NCBI RefSeq assembly: GCF_000455825.1
Contig: NZ_ATAO01000206.1
Location: 1-64,000 of the forward strand
DNA length: 64,000 nt
Reading direction: 5' to 3'
From: Microbacterium maritypicum MF109
Lineage (GTDB): Bacteria; Actinomycetota; Actinomycetes; Actinomycetales; Microbacteriaceae
Positions 36,202 to 44,807 of this stretch are shown here, in pieces. Both the position numbers and the translations under genes were made by a program. The notes under the pieces were generated by a model. That model ran no database searches. It was not told where the DNA came from and saw only the letters and a program-made list of their open reading frames with translations. Each line of letters begins with the position of its first letter. The first letter of the stretch is position 1.

Positions 36202-37737
36202 ATGAACCGTACTGCGTCGATCCCGACGACAGAGACGGACGCTCCCCGCGTCGGAGCCCGCGGCTGGGCGGCACTCGTCGTCCTCATGCTGCCGGTGCTG
36301 CTGGTGTCGGTGGACAACACGGTGCTGAGCTTCGCGCTCCCCGAGATCTCGATCGCGCTCGCTCCCACGGGGGCGGAGCAGCTGTGGATCATCGACGTGT
36401 ACCCCCTGGTGCTCGCCGGCCTCCTGGTCACGATGGGGACGCTGGGCGACCGCTTCGGGCGCCGGAAGATGCTGCTGATCGGTGCGACCGGCTTCGCCGC
36501 CGTCTCCGCACTGGCCGCCTTCGCGCCCACTGCCGGGCTGCTGATCGCCGCCCGGGCGCTCCTCGGCTTCTTCGGCGCCATGCTGATGCCGTCGACCCTT
36601 TCCCTCCTGCGCTCGATCTTCCAGAATCGCGACCAGCGCCGCATGGCGATCGCCGTGTGGGCGTCGGCGTTCTCCGCGGGCTCCGCGCTCGGACCGATCG
36701 TCGGCGGCTTTCTCCTCGAGCACTTCGCATGGGGTTCGGTCTTCCTCATCGCCGTGCCCGTGTTGATCCCGCTGCTCGTCGCCGCGCCGCTGCTGGTGCC
36801 CGAGAGCCGCGACCCGAACCCCGGGCGCATCGATCTGATCAGCATCGCGCTGTCGATGGCGACGATGATCCCGGTCGTCTACGCGATCAAGTCGCTGGCC
36901 GTCGACGGGCCGAGTCTCAAGGCCGGAGCCTGGGCGCTGCTCGGCTTCGTGATGGGCTACCTGTTCGTCCGTCGCCAGCTGCGTGCCAAGACGCCGATGC
37001 TCGACATGGCGCTCTTCCGTCGGGGATCCTTCTCCGGTGCGATCCTGGTCAACCTGCTGAGCGTCGTGGCTCTGGTCGGTTTCCTCTACTTCGTCTCGCA
37101 GCACCTGCAGCTCGTCCTCGGGCTGTCCCCGATGATGGCCGGGCTCGCGCTCGTGCCCGGAATGCTCGCGATGATCGTGGCCGGACTCTCGGTCGTCCCG
37201 ATCTCCCGTCGTATCCCGCCGCACATCGTGATCCCCGTCGGGCTCGCGTTCTCTGTGGCCGGCTACCTGATCGTGGCGTTCACGACGCACGAGCACGGCG
37301 TCCTGCCGCTGGTCGTCGCATTCGTGGTGCTCGGCATCGGCATCGGTGCCGCCGAGACGATCTCCAACGAACTGATCCTCTCCAGCGCCCCCGCCGCGAA
37401 GGCGGGAGCAGCGAGTGCGGTCTCCGAGACCGCCTATGAACTCGGCGCGGTGCTCGGCACCGCGGTGCTCGGTGGCATCATCACGGCCTTCTACCGCGGG
37501 GCTCTCGTGCTTCCGGAGGGCTTGCCGGCAGACGTGGCGCACGCGGCGGGGGAGACTCTCGCCGGGGCCTACACGGCGGCGCAGGCGCTGCCGGGCCAGC
37601 TCGGCACCGCGTTGTGGGAGGCGGCGGCGGCCGCATTCGGCTCCGGGGTGATGGTGACCTCGCTGATCGGCGCTGGTCTCGTCGTCGTCGCGGGCGTGAT
37701 CGCCGCCGTCACACTGCGCAAAGCCCCCACGCACTGA
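36202..37737 (+). CDS. MFS drug exporter, 14-helix DHA2 type
   Basis: 511 residues with about 14 predicted helices, like EmrB/QacA/LfrA exporters. Motifs include LLVSVDNTVLSFALPEI in helix 1 (the acidic residue typical of DHA2), LGDRFGRRKMLLIGATGFA as motif A, and GSALGPIVGGFLLEHFAWGSVF as motif C followed by the Trp-containing loop. It is divergent from the TetR repressor gene, which suggests induction by its own substrate. The ATG follows GAGAGG. Probable substrates are cationic dyes or antiseptics, but this is inference from the family. Confidence 0.9.
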   Translation: MNRTASIPTTETDAPRVGARGWAALVVLMLPVLLVSVDNTVLSFALPEISIALAPTGAEQLWIIDVYPLVLAGLLVTMGTLGDRFGRRKMLLIGATGFAAVSALAAFAPTAGLLIAARALLGFFGAMLMPSTLSLLRSIFQNRDQRRMAIAVWASAFSAGSALGPIVGGFLLEHFAWGSVFLIAVPVLIPLLVAAPLLVPESRDPNPGRIDLISIALSMATMIPVVYAIKSLAVDGPSLKAGAWALLGFVMGYLFVRRQLRAKTPMLDMALFRRGSFSGAILVNLLSVVALVGFLYFVSQHLQLVLGLSPMMAGLALVPGMLAMIVAGLSVVPISRRIPPHIVIPVGLAFSVAGYLIVAFTTHEHGVLPLVVAFVVLGIGIGAAETISNELILSSAPAAKAGAASAVSETAYELGAVLGTAVLGGIITAFYRGALVLPEGLPADVAHAAGETLAGAYTAAQALPGQLGTALWEAAAAAFGSGVMVTSLIGAGLVVVAGVIAAVTLRKAPTH

Positions 37738-37752
37738 CCAGTACGCTGGGAG

Positions 37753-37790
37753 GACCGGCTCGCTCGCCCTGCGGTGAGCCCGAGCCGGTC
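37753..37790 (+). other. Leader hairpin of leuB
   Basis: GACCGGCTCG (37753-37762) pairs with CGAGCCGGTC (37781-37790), with a further CTC/GAG pairing inside. A TACGCT -10 box lies at 37742-37747, so the hairpin is in the leuB leader. There is no T-tract and no visible leader peptide. Confidence 0.5.
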
Positions 37791-37818
37791 CATCCCCGTG
37801 CAGTGCGCAAGGAGTCTC

Positions 37819-38862
37819 ATGTCGCGTGTCGTGAAGCTGGCCGTCATCCCCGGAGACGGCATCGGTCCCGAGGTCATCGCCGAAGCGGAGAAGGTGCTCG
37901 ACGCCGTCACCGCCGACAGTGGTGTGGTCTTCGACAAGACCCGTTTCTCTCTCGGCGCCGGACGCTTCCTCGAGACCGGCGACACCCTCACGGACGATGA
38001 CCTCGCCGCGATCTCCGCGAACGATGCGATCCTGCTCGGCGCGGTCGGCGGCACCCCGGGCGACCCGCGCCTCAAGGACGCCAACATCGAGCGGGGCCTG
38101 CTGCTGAAGCTGCGTTTCACCCTCGACCACTACGTGAACCTGCGGCCGTCGAAGCTGTTCGTCGGTGCCTCGGGCCCGTTGGCCGAGCCCGGCGACATCG
38201 ACTTCGTCGTGGTGCGTGAAGGCACCGAGGGGCCGTACGTCGGCAACGGCGGGGCCATCCGCAAGGGCACCCCGCAGGAGGTCGCGAACGAGACCTCGGT
38301 GAACACCGCCTTCGGCGTCGAGCGCGTCGTGCGCTACGCGTTCGACCTCGCCGAGCGTCGTCATAAGAAGGTCACGCTGGTGCACAAGACCAACGTGCTC
38401 GTGCACGCCGGTGCCATCTGGCAGCGCGTCGTGAACGAGGTGGCGGCCGAGCACCCCGACGTCGAGGTCGACTACCTGCACGTCGACGCCGCCACGATCT
38501 TCCTGGTCACCGACCCCTCGCGCTTCGACGTGATCGTCACCGACAACCTGTTCGGCGACATCCTCACCGACCTCGCGGGCGCGGTCACGGGTGGCATCGG
38601 CCTCGCCGCCTCGGGGAACATCAACCCCGACGGCGCGTTCCCGTCGATGTTCGAGCCGGTCCACGGCTCAGCGCCCGACATCGCCGGACAGCAGAAAGCC
38701 GACCCGACGGCGGCGATCCTCTCGATCGCGCTGCTGCTCGACCACCTCGGACTCACCGAGGAATCCGCACGGGTCGGTGCCGCGGTCGAGGCGGACATCG
38801 CGGCACGGACGGTGGCTCGCACCACGGCGGAGATCGGCTCCGCGATCACTGCACGCCTCTGA
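37819..38862 (+). CDS. leuB: 3-isopropylmalate dehydrogenase
   Basis: 347 residues. It oxidatively decarboxylates 3-isopropylmalate in leucine synthesis. The start [20 protein letters not shown] is the family signature; substrate arginines lie in [18 protein letters not shown], and the metal-binding aspartates in [34 protein letters not shown] forms the cofactor site. The ATG at 37819 has AAGGAG upstream. ilvE follows after 60 bases with its own TAGGCT box (38872-38877). Confidence 0.94.
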   Translation: MSRVVKLAVIPGDGIGPEVIAEAEKVLDAVTADSGVVFDKTRFSLGAGRFLETGDTLTDDDLAAISANDAILLGAVGGTPGDPRLKDANIERGLLLKLRFTLDHYVNLRPSKLFVGASGPLAEPGDIDFVVVREGTEGPYVGNGGAIRKGTPQEVANETSVNTAFGVERVVRYAFDLAERRHKKVTLVHKTNVLVHAGAIWQRVVNEVAAEHPDVEVDYLHVDAATIFLVTDPSRFDVIVTDNLFGDILTDLAGAVTGGIGLAASGNINPDGAFPSMFEPVHGSAPDIAGQQKADPTAAILSIALLLDHLGLTEESARVGAAVEADIAARTVARTTAEIGSAITARL

Positions 38863-38922
38863 CTGCAGGCGTAGGCTGAACGGGCGCGAGGATGCGCCCA
38901 CCCACGAGGAATGGATGATGAG

Positions 38923-40023
38923 ATGACGACCATCGATGCCGAGGCGACCGTGGCTCCCCTGGAGTTCGCCGTCACGAAGAACCTGACCGCTGCGTCTCCC
39001 GCACGGCTCGCCGAGGTGCTGGAGAATCCGGGCTTCGGCGTGGTCTTCACCGATCACATGGTCGACATCTGCTGGTCCGCCAAGGGCGGCTGGCACCGTC
39101 CTCGCGTGCAGCCGTACGGTCCGATCCCGCTCGACCCCGCGGCATCGGTGCTGCACTACGCGCAGGAGATCTTCGAGGGTATCAAGGCCTACCGTCACGC
39201 GGACGGTTCGATCCACACGTTCCGCCCCGACCGCAATGCTGCGCGTCTGCAGGCCAGCGCTCGTCGTCTCGCTCTGCCGGAGCTGCCGACCGAGTACTTC
39301 ATCCAGTCGCTGCGCGAGCTCATCGCCGTGGATGGCCGCTGGGTTCCGGACGGCGCTGACCAGAGCCTGTACCTGCGCCCGTTCATGTTCGCGAAGGAGG
39401 CGTTCCTCGGCGTGCGCGCCGCGCAGAAGGTCGCCTATTACGTGATCGCGAGCCCCGCAGGCGCCTACTTCTCCGGCGGGGTGAAGCCGGTGCGCATCTG
39501 GCTCTCCGAGGAGTACGCCCGCGCCGGCAAGGGCGGAACCGGCAAGGCCAAGACCGGAGGCAACTATGCCTCGAGCCTGCTCGCCCAGAGCGAGGCGAGC
39601 GCGAAGGGGTGCGACCAGGTCGTGTTCCTCAACGAGAAGCGCGATGTCGAGGAGCTCGGCGGCATGAACGTCGTCTTCGTCTTCAAGGACGGACGTGTGG
39701 TCACCCCCGAGTCGGACAGCATCCTCGAGGGCATCACGCGTGACTCGCTCCTGCAGCTGGCGGAAGACCGCGGCTACACGGTCGAGAAGCGCCCGATCTC
39801 GATCGATGAGTGGCGCGAAGGCGTGGCCTCCGGCGACATCGTCGAGGTGTTCGCGTGCGGCACCGCCGCGGTCGTCACCCCGATCGGCGCACTCGTCGGA
39901 GACGGGTTCGACGAACCGCAGCCGCTGGGCGAGCTCGCACTCTCGCTGCGTGAGGAGCTCACGGACATCCAGTACGGCCGCCGCGAGGACAAGCACGGCT
40001 GGCTTCTGCGCCTCGACGCCTGA
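38923..40023 (+). CDS. ilvE: Branched-chain amino acid aminotransferase
   Basis: 366 residues. A fold-type IV PLP enzyme that performs the last step of valine, leucine and isoleucine synthesis. The BCAT features are [32 protein letters not shown] sequence near residue 70-85, the PLP lysine in [17 protein letters not shown], and [26 protein letters not shown] binds the cofactor phosphate. Two in-frame ATGs are possible, 38911 and 38923; GAGGA touches the first, so I prefer 38923. Confidence 0.94.
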   Translation: MTTIDAEATVAPLEFAVTKNLTAASPARLAEVLENPGFGVVFTDHMVDICWSAKGGWHRPRVQPYGPIPLDPAASVLHYAQEIFEGIKAYRHADGSIHTFRPDRNAARLQASARRLALPELPTEYFIQSLRELIAVDGRWVPDGADQSLYLRPFMFAKEAFLGVRAAQKVAYYVIASPAGAYFSGGVKPVRIWLSEEYARAGKGGTGKAKTGGNYASSLLAQSEASAKGCDQVVFLNEKRDVEELGGMNVVFVFKDGRVVTPESDSILEGITRDSLLQLAEDRGYTVEKRPISIDEWREGVASGDIVEVFACGTAAVVTPIGALVGDGFDEPQPLGELALSLREELTDIQYGRREDKHGWLLRLDA

Positions 40024-40048
40024 CCGCTCGGACGGTACCAGCGCCCAT

Positions 40049-40093
40049 CACCGAGACCCACGCCTGCCGCCTGCGCACGTGTGGGTCTCGGTG
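40049..40093 (+). terminator. Hairpin after ilvE
   Basis: CACCGAGACCCAC (40049-40061) pairs perfectly with 40081-40093 across a GC-rich 19-base loop. It lies 26 bases after the ilvE stop. No T-tract follows. Confidence 0.6.
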
Positions 40094-40129
40094 TCTGCGG
40101 TGCGTCTCGGCGGGGTGGGACGCCCTCGC

Positions 40130-40135
40130 TAGGCT
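40130..40135 (+). promoter_or_regulatory. -10 box of the FAH-family operon (leaderless)
   Basis: TAGGCT ends seven bases before the ATG at 40143; no ribosome site lies between. Confidence 0.6.
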
Positions 40136-40142
40136 GGATCCC

Positions 40143-40919
40143 ATGAAGATCGCCCGGTTCAGCCACGACGAAGCCATCATGTACGGGATCATCGACGAGC
40201 GTGAGCTCGTCGTGCTCGCCGGAGACCCGATGTTCACCGGGTACGAGACCACCGGCGCCCGTGTGCCGCTCGCGGATGCCGCGCTGCTCGCTCCGGTGAT
40301 CCCGCGGTCGAAGGTGGTCTGCGTGGGCAAGAACTATCACGACCACGCGGCCGAGATGGGGGGAGAGGCTCCCGAGGAACCGCTGCTGTTCCTCAAACCG
40401 AACACCGCGGTGATCGGACCTGGTGACGCGATCGTGCGTCCGCCCCTCTCCGATCGCACCGAGTACGAGGGGGAGCTCGTCGTGGTCATCGGCAAGATCG
40501 CCAAGAACGTGAAGGCCGAGAACGCGCTCGACTACGTGCTGGGCTACACGATCGGCAACGACGTGACCGCGCGCGATCTGCAGCGCAAGGACGGACAATG
40601 GGCGCGCGCGAAGGGCTTCGACACGTTCTGCCCGCTCGGACCCGTGATCGAGACCGACTTCGATCCCGCGACCGCCACGATCGAGACGCGGGTGAACGGC
40701 GAGGTGCGCCAGCACGCTCCGCTCACCGACATGATCCACTCGGTGCCGGCGATCATCGAGTACGCCTCGGCCGTGTTCACGCTGCTCCCGGGTGATGTCA
40801 TCATGACGGGCACGCCGGCGGGCGTCGGAACCTTCGGCGCAGGAGACGTCGTCGAGGTCGAGATCACGGGGCTGGGCATCCTGCGCAATACCACGCGGGA
40901 CGCCGCACCCGCGTCATGA
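40143..40919 (+). CDS. Fumarylacetoacetate hydrolase-family protein
   Basis: 258 residues, the size of a single-domain FAH protein. Family members hydrolyse, decarboxylate or isomerise 2-oxo acids in aromatic breakdown, or act as oxaloacetate decarboxylase or acylpyruvase. The core motifs are VVCVGKNYHDHAAEMG, FLKPNTAVIGPGDAI, TEYEGELVVVIGK with metal-binding glutamates, GYTIGNDVTARDLQ, and IMTGTPAGVG. It starts a three-gene operon with an MFS transporter (ATGA overlap) and a methyltransferase. The substrate is unknown. Because it has no ribosome site, its mRNA is probably leaderless. Confidence 0.88.
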   Translation: MKIARFSHDEAIMYGIIDERELVVLAGDPMFTGYETTGARVPLADAALLAPVIPRSKVVCVGKNYHDHAAEMGGEAPEEPLLFLKPNTAVIGPGDAIVRPPLSDRTEYEGELVVVIGKIAKNVKAENALDYVLGYTIGNDVTARDLQRKDGQWARAKGFDTFCPLGPVIETDFDPATATIETRVNGEVRQHAPLTDMIHSVPAIIEYASAVFTLLPGDVIMTGTPAGVGTFGAGDVVEVEITGLGILRNTTRDAAPAS

Positions 40920-42175
40920 CCGATGTGGCCCTGACGGCGGCGCAGCAGACGGCGGTCCAGCGACGCACCGTGCTGGTGCTGTCGCTCGGGCAGGTGCTCG
41001 GCGGTATCGCCTTCGGTGCCACGGTGTCGCTCGGAGCGCTCCTGGCCGCGGACATCTCGGGGAACGACGCGCTCTCCGGTCTGGCGACCGCCTCGGTCAC
41101 GCTCGGAGCGGCGGCGTGCGCGATCCCGCTGGCCCGCCTCGCCGCTCGTGTCGGCCGGCGTCGTGCGCTCACGCTCGGCAACCTGTTCGCACTGGTCGGC
41201 ATCGCGGTCGTCATCCTCGCCGCCTCCCTGCGCATCTTCCCGCTGCTGCTCGCCGGCATCCTCATGATCGGCGCGGGCAACGCGGGAAACCTGCAGTCTC
41301 GCTTTGCCGCGACGGATCTCGCCGCCCCGCAGCACCGTGGCCGGGATCTGTCGATCGTCGTCTGGTCGACGACGATCGGAGGGGTTGCCGGGCCCCTCCT
41401 GCTGGGACCGGGAGAGATCGTCGGGCAGGCGGTCGGGATGCCTCCGCAGACGGGTTCCTATCTGTTCTCGTTCGTTGCGCAGTGCGCGGCACTCCTGCTC
41501 TACATCGTCGCGCTGCGCCCTGATCCGCTTCTCGCGGCGCAGCGGCTCGCCACGGCGTCGGCGGCTGCCGCCGGAGCGGTGGCAGTGGACCGGCCACGGG
41601 TGGCGCGCTATGCGATCTTCGCGATCGCGGGTTCTCACGTGGTGATGGCGTCGGTCATGGCCATGACCCCGGTGCACCTGTCGCACATGGCGCACGGCGC
41701 CGGAGGCATGGCGGCGACCCCGGCGGATGTCTCGGCTCTGGTGGGGATCACGATCGCCCTGCACGTGGGCGGGATGTACGCCCTGTCGCCGGTCTTCGGT
41801 GTGCTCGCCGACAGGTGGGGCCGACTCAAGGTCGTGCTGCTCGGCCAGGTGCTGCTCGCCGGTGCTCTGGCGTTCGCCGTGTTCACGGGTACCGAGGCCT
41901 GGGGTGTCATGGTCGCGCTCATCCTGCTGGGGCTGGGGTGGAGCGCGGCGACGGTCGCCGGGGCGGCGCTGCTCACCGAGGCCTCCGCACCCGAGCTCCG
42001 CACGCGCAGACAGGGTCGCAGCGATTCGCTCATGAGCCTCTCGGCTGCGGCCGGCTCGGTGTTGGCCGGAGTAGTGCTGTCGAACTTCCAGTACTCCGGA
42101 CTCGGGATCGCAGCCTTCATCCTGGTCGTCGCGATCGTGGCGCTGTCTCCGCTGGCTCGCGCGGGAGCACGGTGA
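40916..42175 (+). CDS. MFS transporter in the FAH-family operon
   Basis: 419 residues with about 12 helices. Loop motif A is seen as LAARVGRRRALTLGNLFALVG and its C-half repeat as LADRWGRLKVVLLGQVLLAG. It overlaps the preceding gene (ATGA) and the following methyltransferase gene (GTGA), so all three are coupled. The C-terminal half begins near residue 210 after a variable loop. The substrate is unknown; exporters with this pattern often carry small drugs. Confidence 0.85.
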   Translation: MTDVALTAAQQTAVQRRTVLVLSLGQVLGGIAFGATVSLGALLAADISGNDALSGLATASVTLGAAACAIPLARLAARVGRRRALTLGNLFALVGIAVVILAASLRIFPLLLAGILMIGAGNAGNLQSRFAATDLAAPQHRGRDLSIVVWSTTIGGVAGPLLLGPGEIVGQAVGMPPQTGSYLFSFVAQCAALLLYIVALRPDPLLAAQRLATASAAAAGAVAVDRPRVARYAIFAIAGSHVVMASVMAMTPVHLSHMAHGAGGMAATPADVSALVGITIALHVGGMYALSPVFGVLADRWGRLKVVLLGQVLLAGALAFAVFTGTEAWGVMVALILLGLGWSAATVAGAALLTEASAPELRTRRQGRSDSLMSLSAAAGSVLAGVVLSNFQYSGLGIAAFILVVAIVALSPLARAGAR

Positions 42176-42936
42176 AGGACTGGTCCGGGGTCGGCGAAGC
42201 GTACTCCGCCTCCTACTCGGCGCTGTGCGCCGGGACCTTCGTCGCGATGCGGGAGGCTCTGGGCGAGCCGCACGGCCGCAGCCTGGTCGACGTGGGCGCC
42301 GGAGACGGCACCCTGGCTGCGATGTGGACCGCCGAGGGATGGACGGTGACCGCGTGCGAGCCGGAGTCGACCATGCGCGCGGTCTCGCGTCGCCGGCATC
42401 CTCGGATCGACCCCATCGACGGCACCTTGCCGGCGCTTCCGTTCGCAGACGGCGCGTTCGACGTCGCCATCGCGAACTTCGTGTTGAGTCACGTCCCGTC
42501 ACCGCGTTCGGCCGCCGCAGAGCTGCGACGGGTCAGCCGGGGTGCGGTCGTGGCGACGACCTGGACGCTCTCTCCCTCGTGGTTCTGGGCCGAGATCACC
42601 GAGCGTGCCGGTATCGCGCCCTTCGGGGGGCCGAGGCTCCCGGATGACGAGGACTTCGAGCGCACGGCCGACGGGTTCGGGCGGATGCTGCAGGAGGCCG
42701 GGCTGCAGCGCGTAGAGGTCACCGAGCTCGACTGGACCTGGAGCGCGGATCCGCGAGCCCTCTGGCGGTCTGTCGAAGGGGGAGTGGCCGGTGCCGGTGC
42801 GCTCTACGCCGGTCTCGACCAGGTCGACCGGCAGCGGTTTCGGACCGCTTTCGACCAGGTGGTCGACGAGCGGAGTGCGAACAGTTTCCTACCGCTGGCG
42901 CATCGTGCCGCGGTCGCCGTGAGCGCCGCTCGCTGA
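42172..42936 (+). CDS. Class I SAM-dependent methyltransferase
   Basis: 254 residues. The SAM-binding motif I is SLVDVGAGDGTLAAM (about 38-52), followed by the acidic residue of motif II in VTACEPESTMRAVSRR and motif IV FDVAIANFVLSHVPSP. It resembles methyltransferase domain 11/25 proteins that methylate small molecules. The GTG start overlaps the MFS stop, with GGGAG upstream. Its linkage to an MFS gene could mean modification and export of the same compound, but this is inference. Confidence 0.85.
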   Translation: MKDWSGVGEAYSASYSALCAGTFVAMREALGEPHGRSLVDVGAGDGTLAAMWTAEGWTVTACEPESTMRAVSRRRHPRIDPIDGTLPALPFADGAFDVAIANFVLSHVPSPRSAAAELRRVSRGAVVATTWTLSPSWFWAEITERAGIAPFGGPRLPDDEDFERTADGFGRMLQEAGLQRVEVTELDWTWSADPRALWRSVEGGVAGAGALYAGLDQVDRQRFRTAFDQVVDERSANSFLPLAHRAAVAVSAAR

Positions 42937-42989
42937 GCGCTTCGATCCTCCAGCGGTGCGGTCACCCGTCCCCGTAGAATCGAAGGGCT

Positions 42990-44495
42990 ATGGCTACCCC
43001 TCACCCCCTCACCACGACTGTCAGTGGTGCCGACGTCCGCGTCCGCTTCTGCCCCTCACCGACCGGTCTGCCGCACGTCGGCATGGTCCGCACGGCTCTC
43101 TACAACTGGGCCTACGCCCGACACAACGGCGGGAAGATGGTGTTCCGCATCGAGGACACCGACGCCGCCCGTGACAGCGAGGAGAGCTTCCGCCAACTGG
43201 TCGACGCGCTCACCTGGCTCAAGATCGACTGGGACGAGGGCGTCGAGGTCGGCGGACCGCATGCGCCCTACCGGCAGTCGGAGCGTCACGACATCTATCG
43301 CGAGGTGATCGACAAGCTCATCGCGACGGGCGCCCTCTACGAGAGCTACTCGACGGCCGAGGAGATCGACGCGCGCAACGAGGCCGCAGGCCGCGCCAAG
43401 CAGCTCGGCTACGACAACTTCGACCGCGACCTCACCGACGAGCAGAAGGCGGCCTTCCGCGCCGAGGGTCGACAGCCCGCTCTGCGCCTGCGCGTGCCGG
43501 ACGAGGACGTCACGTACGTCGACCTGATCCGTGGCGAGGTCACCTTCCCCGCCGGTTCATTCCCCGACTTCGTGGTCGTGCGTCCGAACGGCGTGCCCTT
43601 GTACACGTTCGTGAACCCGGTCGACGACGCACTGATGGGCATCACGCACGTCCTGCGCGGTGAGGATCTGATGCCGTCGACCGCGCGCCAGCTCTCGCTG
43701 TACGCGGCTCTCATCGATGCGGGCGTCACGACGTTCGTGCCGCGATTCGCCCACATGCCGCTGGTGCTGGGGGAGACGGGCAACAAGAAGCTCTCCAAGC
43801 GCGACCCGCAGGCCGACCTGTTCCTGCACCGCGACCGCGGCTTCATCCCCGAGGGCCTGCTGAACTATCTCGCGCTCCTCGGCTGGTCGATCGGACCCGA
43901 CCGCGACGTGTTCTCGCTCGACGAGTTCACCGCGGCATTCGACATCGTTAACGTGAACCCGAACCCGGCGCGCTTCGACCAGAAGAAGGCCGAGTCGATC
44001 AACGGCGACCACATCCGGATGCTGGGGGAGAAGGACTTCGCCGAGCGGACGATCCCGTATCTCGCCGCCGCCGGGCTCTTCGACGAGCCCACACACGAGC
44101 AGCTGGTGACGGCGTTCCGTGTCGCCCCTCTCGTGCAGGAGCGCGTCCAGCTGTTGGGCGAGGTCCCCGGGATGGTGGGCTTCCTCTTCACCGACGAGGT
44201 CTCATACGCCGAGGACGCGCTCAAGGGACTGCCGGCGAATGCTGCCGAGGTGCTCGATGCCTGCGTCGTCGCTCTCGAGCCGCTGGAGGAGTTCACGCCC
44301 GAGAAGATCCAGGAGGCTCTGGCTGCAGAGCTGGTGGAGAGACTCGAGCTCAAGCCGCGTATCGCCTACGGCCCGCCGCGCGTGGCCATCACCGGCCGCC
44401 GGATCTCGCCGCCGCTGTTCGAGTCGATGGAGCTGCTGGGCAAGGACGAGTCGCTGCGTCGTCTGCGTTCCCTGTCGGCGTTCCTCGCGAGCTGA
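42990..44495 (+). CDS. gltX: Glutamyl-tRNA synthetase
   Basis: 501 residues. It charges tRNA-Glu and, in bacteria that use GatCAB, also tRNA-Gln. The class I HIGH-type motif is in [20 protein letters not shown], and the KMSKS-type motif is [14 protein letters not shown] (near 268). The anticodon-binding domain occupies the C-terminal third. TAGAAT at 42975-42980 is nine bases before the ATG, so the leader is absent or very short. A tRNA-Gln gene lies 99 bases downstream, a common arrangement in Actinobacteria. Confidence 0.96.
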   Translation: MATPHPLTTTVSGADVRVRFCPSPTGLPHVGMVRTALYNWAYARHNGGKMVFRIEDTDAARDSEESFRQLVDALTWLKIDWDEGVEVGGPHAPYRQSERHDIYREVIDKLIATGALYESYSTAEEIDARNEAAGRAKQLGYDNFDRDLTDEQKAAFRAEGRQPALRLRVPDEDVTYVDLIRGEVTFPAGSFPDFVVVRPNGVPLYTFVNPVDDALMGITHVLRGEDLMPSTARQLSLYAALIDAGVTTFVPRFAHMPLVLGETGNKKLSKRDPQADLFLHRDRGFIPEGLLNYLALLGWSIGPDRDVFSLDEFTAAFDIVNVNPNPARFDQKKAESINGDHIRMLGEKDFAERTIPYLAAAGLFDEPTHEQLVTAFRVAPLVQERVQLLGEVPGMVGFLFTDEVSYAEDALKGLPANAAEVLDACVVALEPLEEFTPEKIQEALAAELVERLELKPRIAYGPPRVAITGRRISPPLFESMELLGKDESLRRLRSLSAFLAS

Positions 44496-44533
44496 GTCGC
44501 GACGCGCCCGGGCGGCGGCACACGGCGCCGGTT

Positions 44534-44562
44534 TTGGTGTTCCGCCGCCGCTCGGGTAGGCT
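44534..44562 (+). promoter_or_regulatory. Promoter of tRNA-Gln
   Basis: TTGGTG (44534-44539) and TAGGCT (44557-44562) are separated by exactly 17 bases and lie 33 bases before the mature tRNA end. Confidence 0.6.
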
Positions 44563-44594
44563 TGATTCTCGGTGCGAGGCTCCGGTTTCGCCCT

Positions 44595-44666
44595 TGGGGT
44601 ATGGTGTAATTGGCAACACGACGGTTTCTGGTTCCGTTATTCTTGGTTCGAGTCCAGGTACCCCAG
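44595..44666 (+). tRNA. tRNA-Gln (CTG)
   Basis: 72 bases with a full cloverleaf: acceptor TGGGGTA/TACCCCA, anticodon arm ACGGT-TTCTGGT-TCCGT with anticodon CTG at 44628-44630, T arm CTTGG-TTCGAGT-CCAGG, and discriminator G. The weak T1-A72 pair is the normal mark of bacterial tRNA-Gln made by the GatCAB route. CCA is not encoded. The T31/T39 position in the anticodon stem is unpaired. Confidence 0.95.
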
Positions 44667-44674
44667 CAAGATGA

Positions 44675-44700
44675 AAACCCCCGCTCAGGCGGGGGTTTCT
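44675..44700 (+). terminator. Rho-independent terminator after tRNA-Gln
   Basis: AAACCCCCGC (44675-44684) pairs with GCGGGGGTTT (44689-44698) across TCAG, followed by CTTCGTT. A 10-bp stem. Confidence 0.8.
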
Positions 44701-44807
44701 TCGTTAGGTGATGCGTCGGAGTCGTCCGCCGCGAGAATGACGCGTTCGGCGGCGGCCCCCGGCCATCCGTGTCAGCACGGAAAGCAGGGGGCCTTCGCCA
44801 TCGGTCG

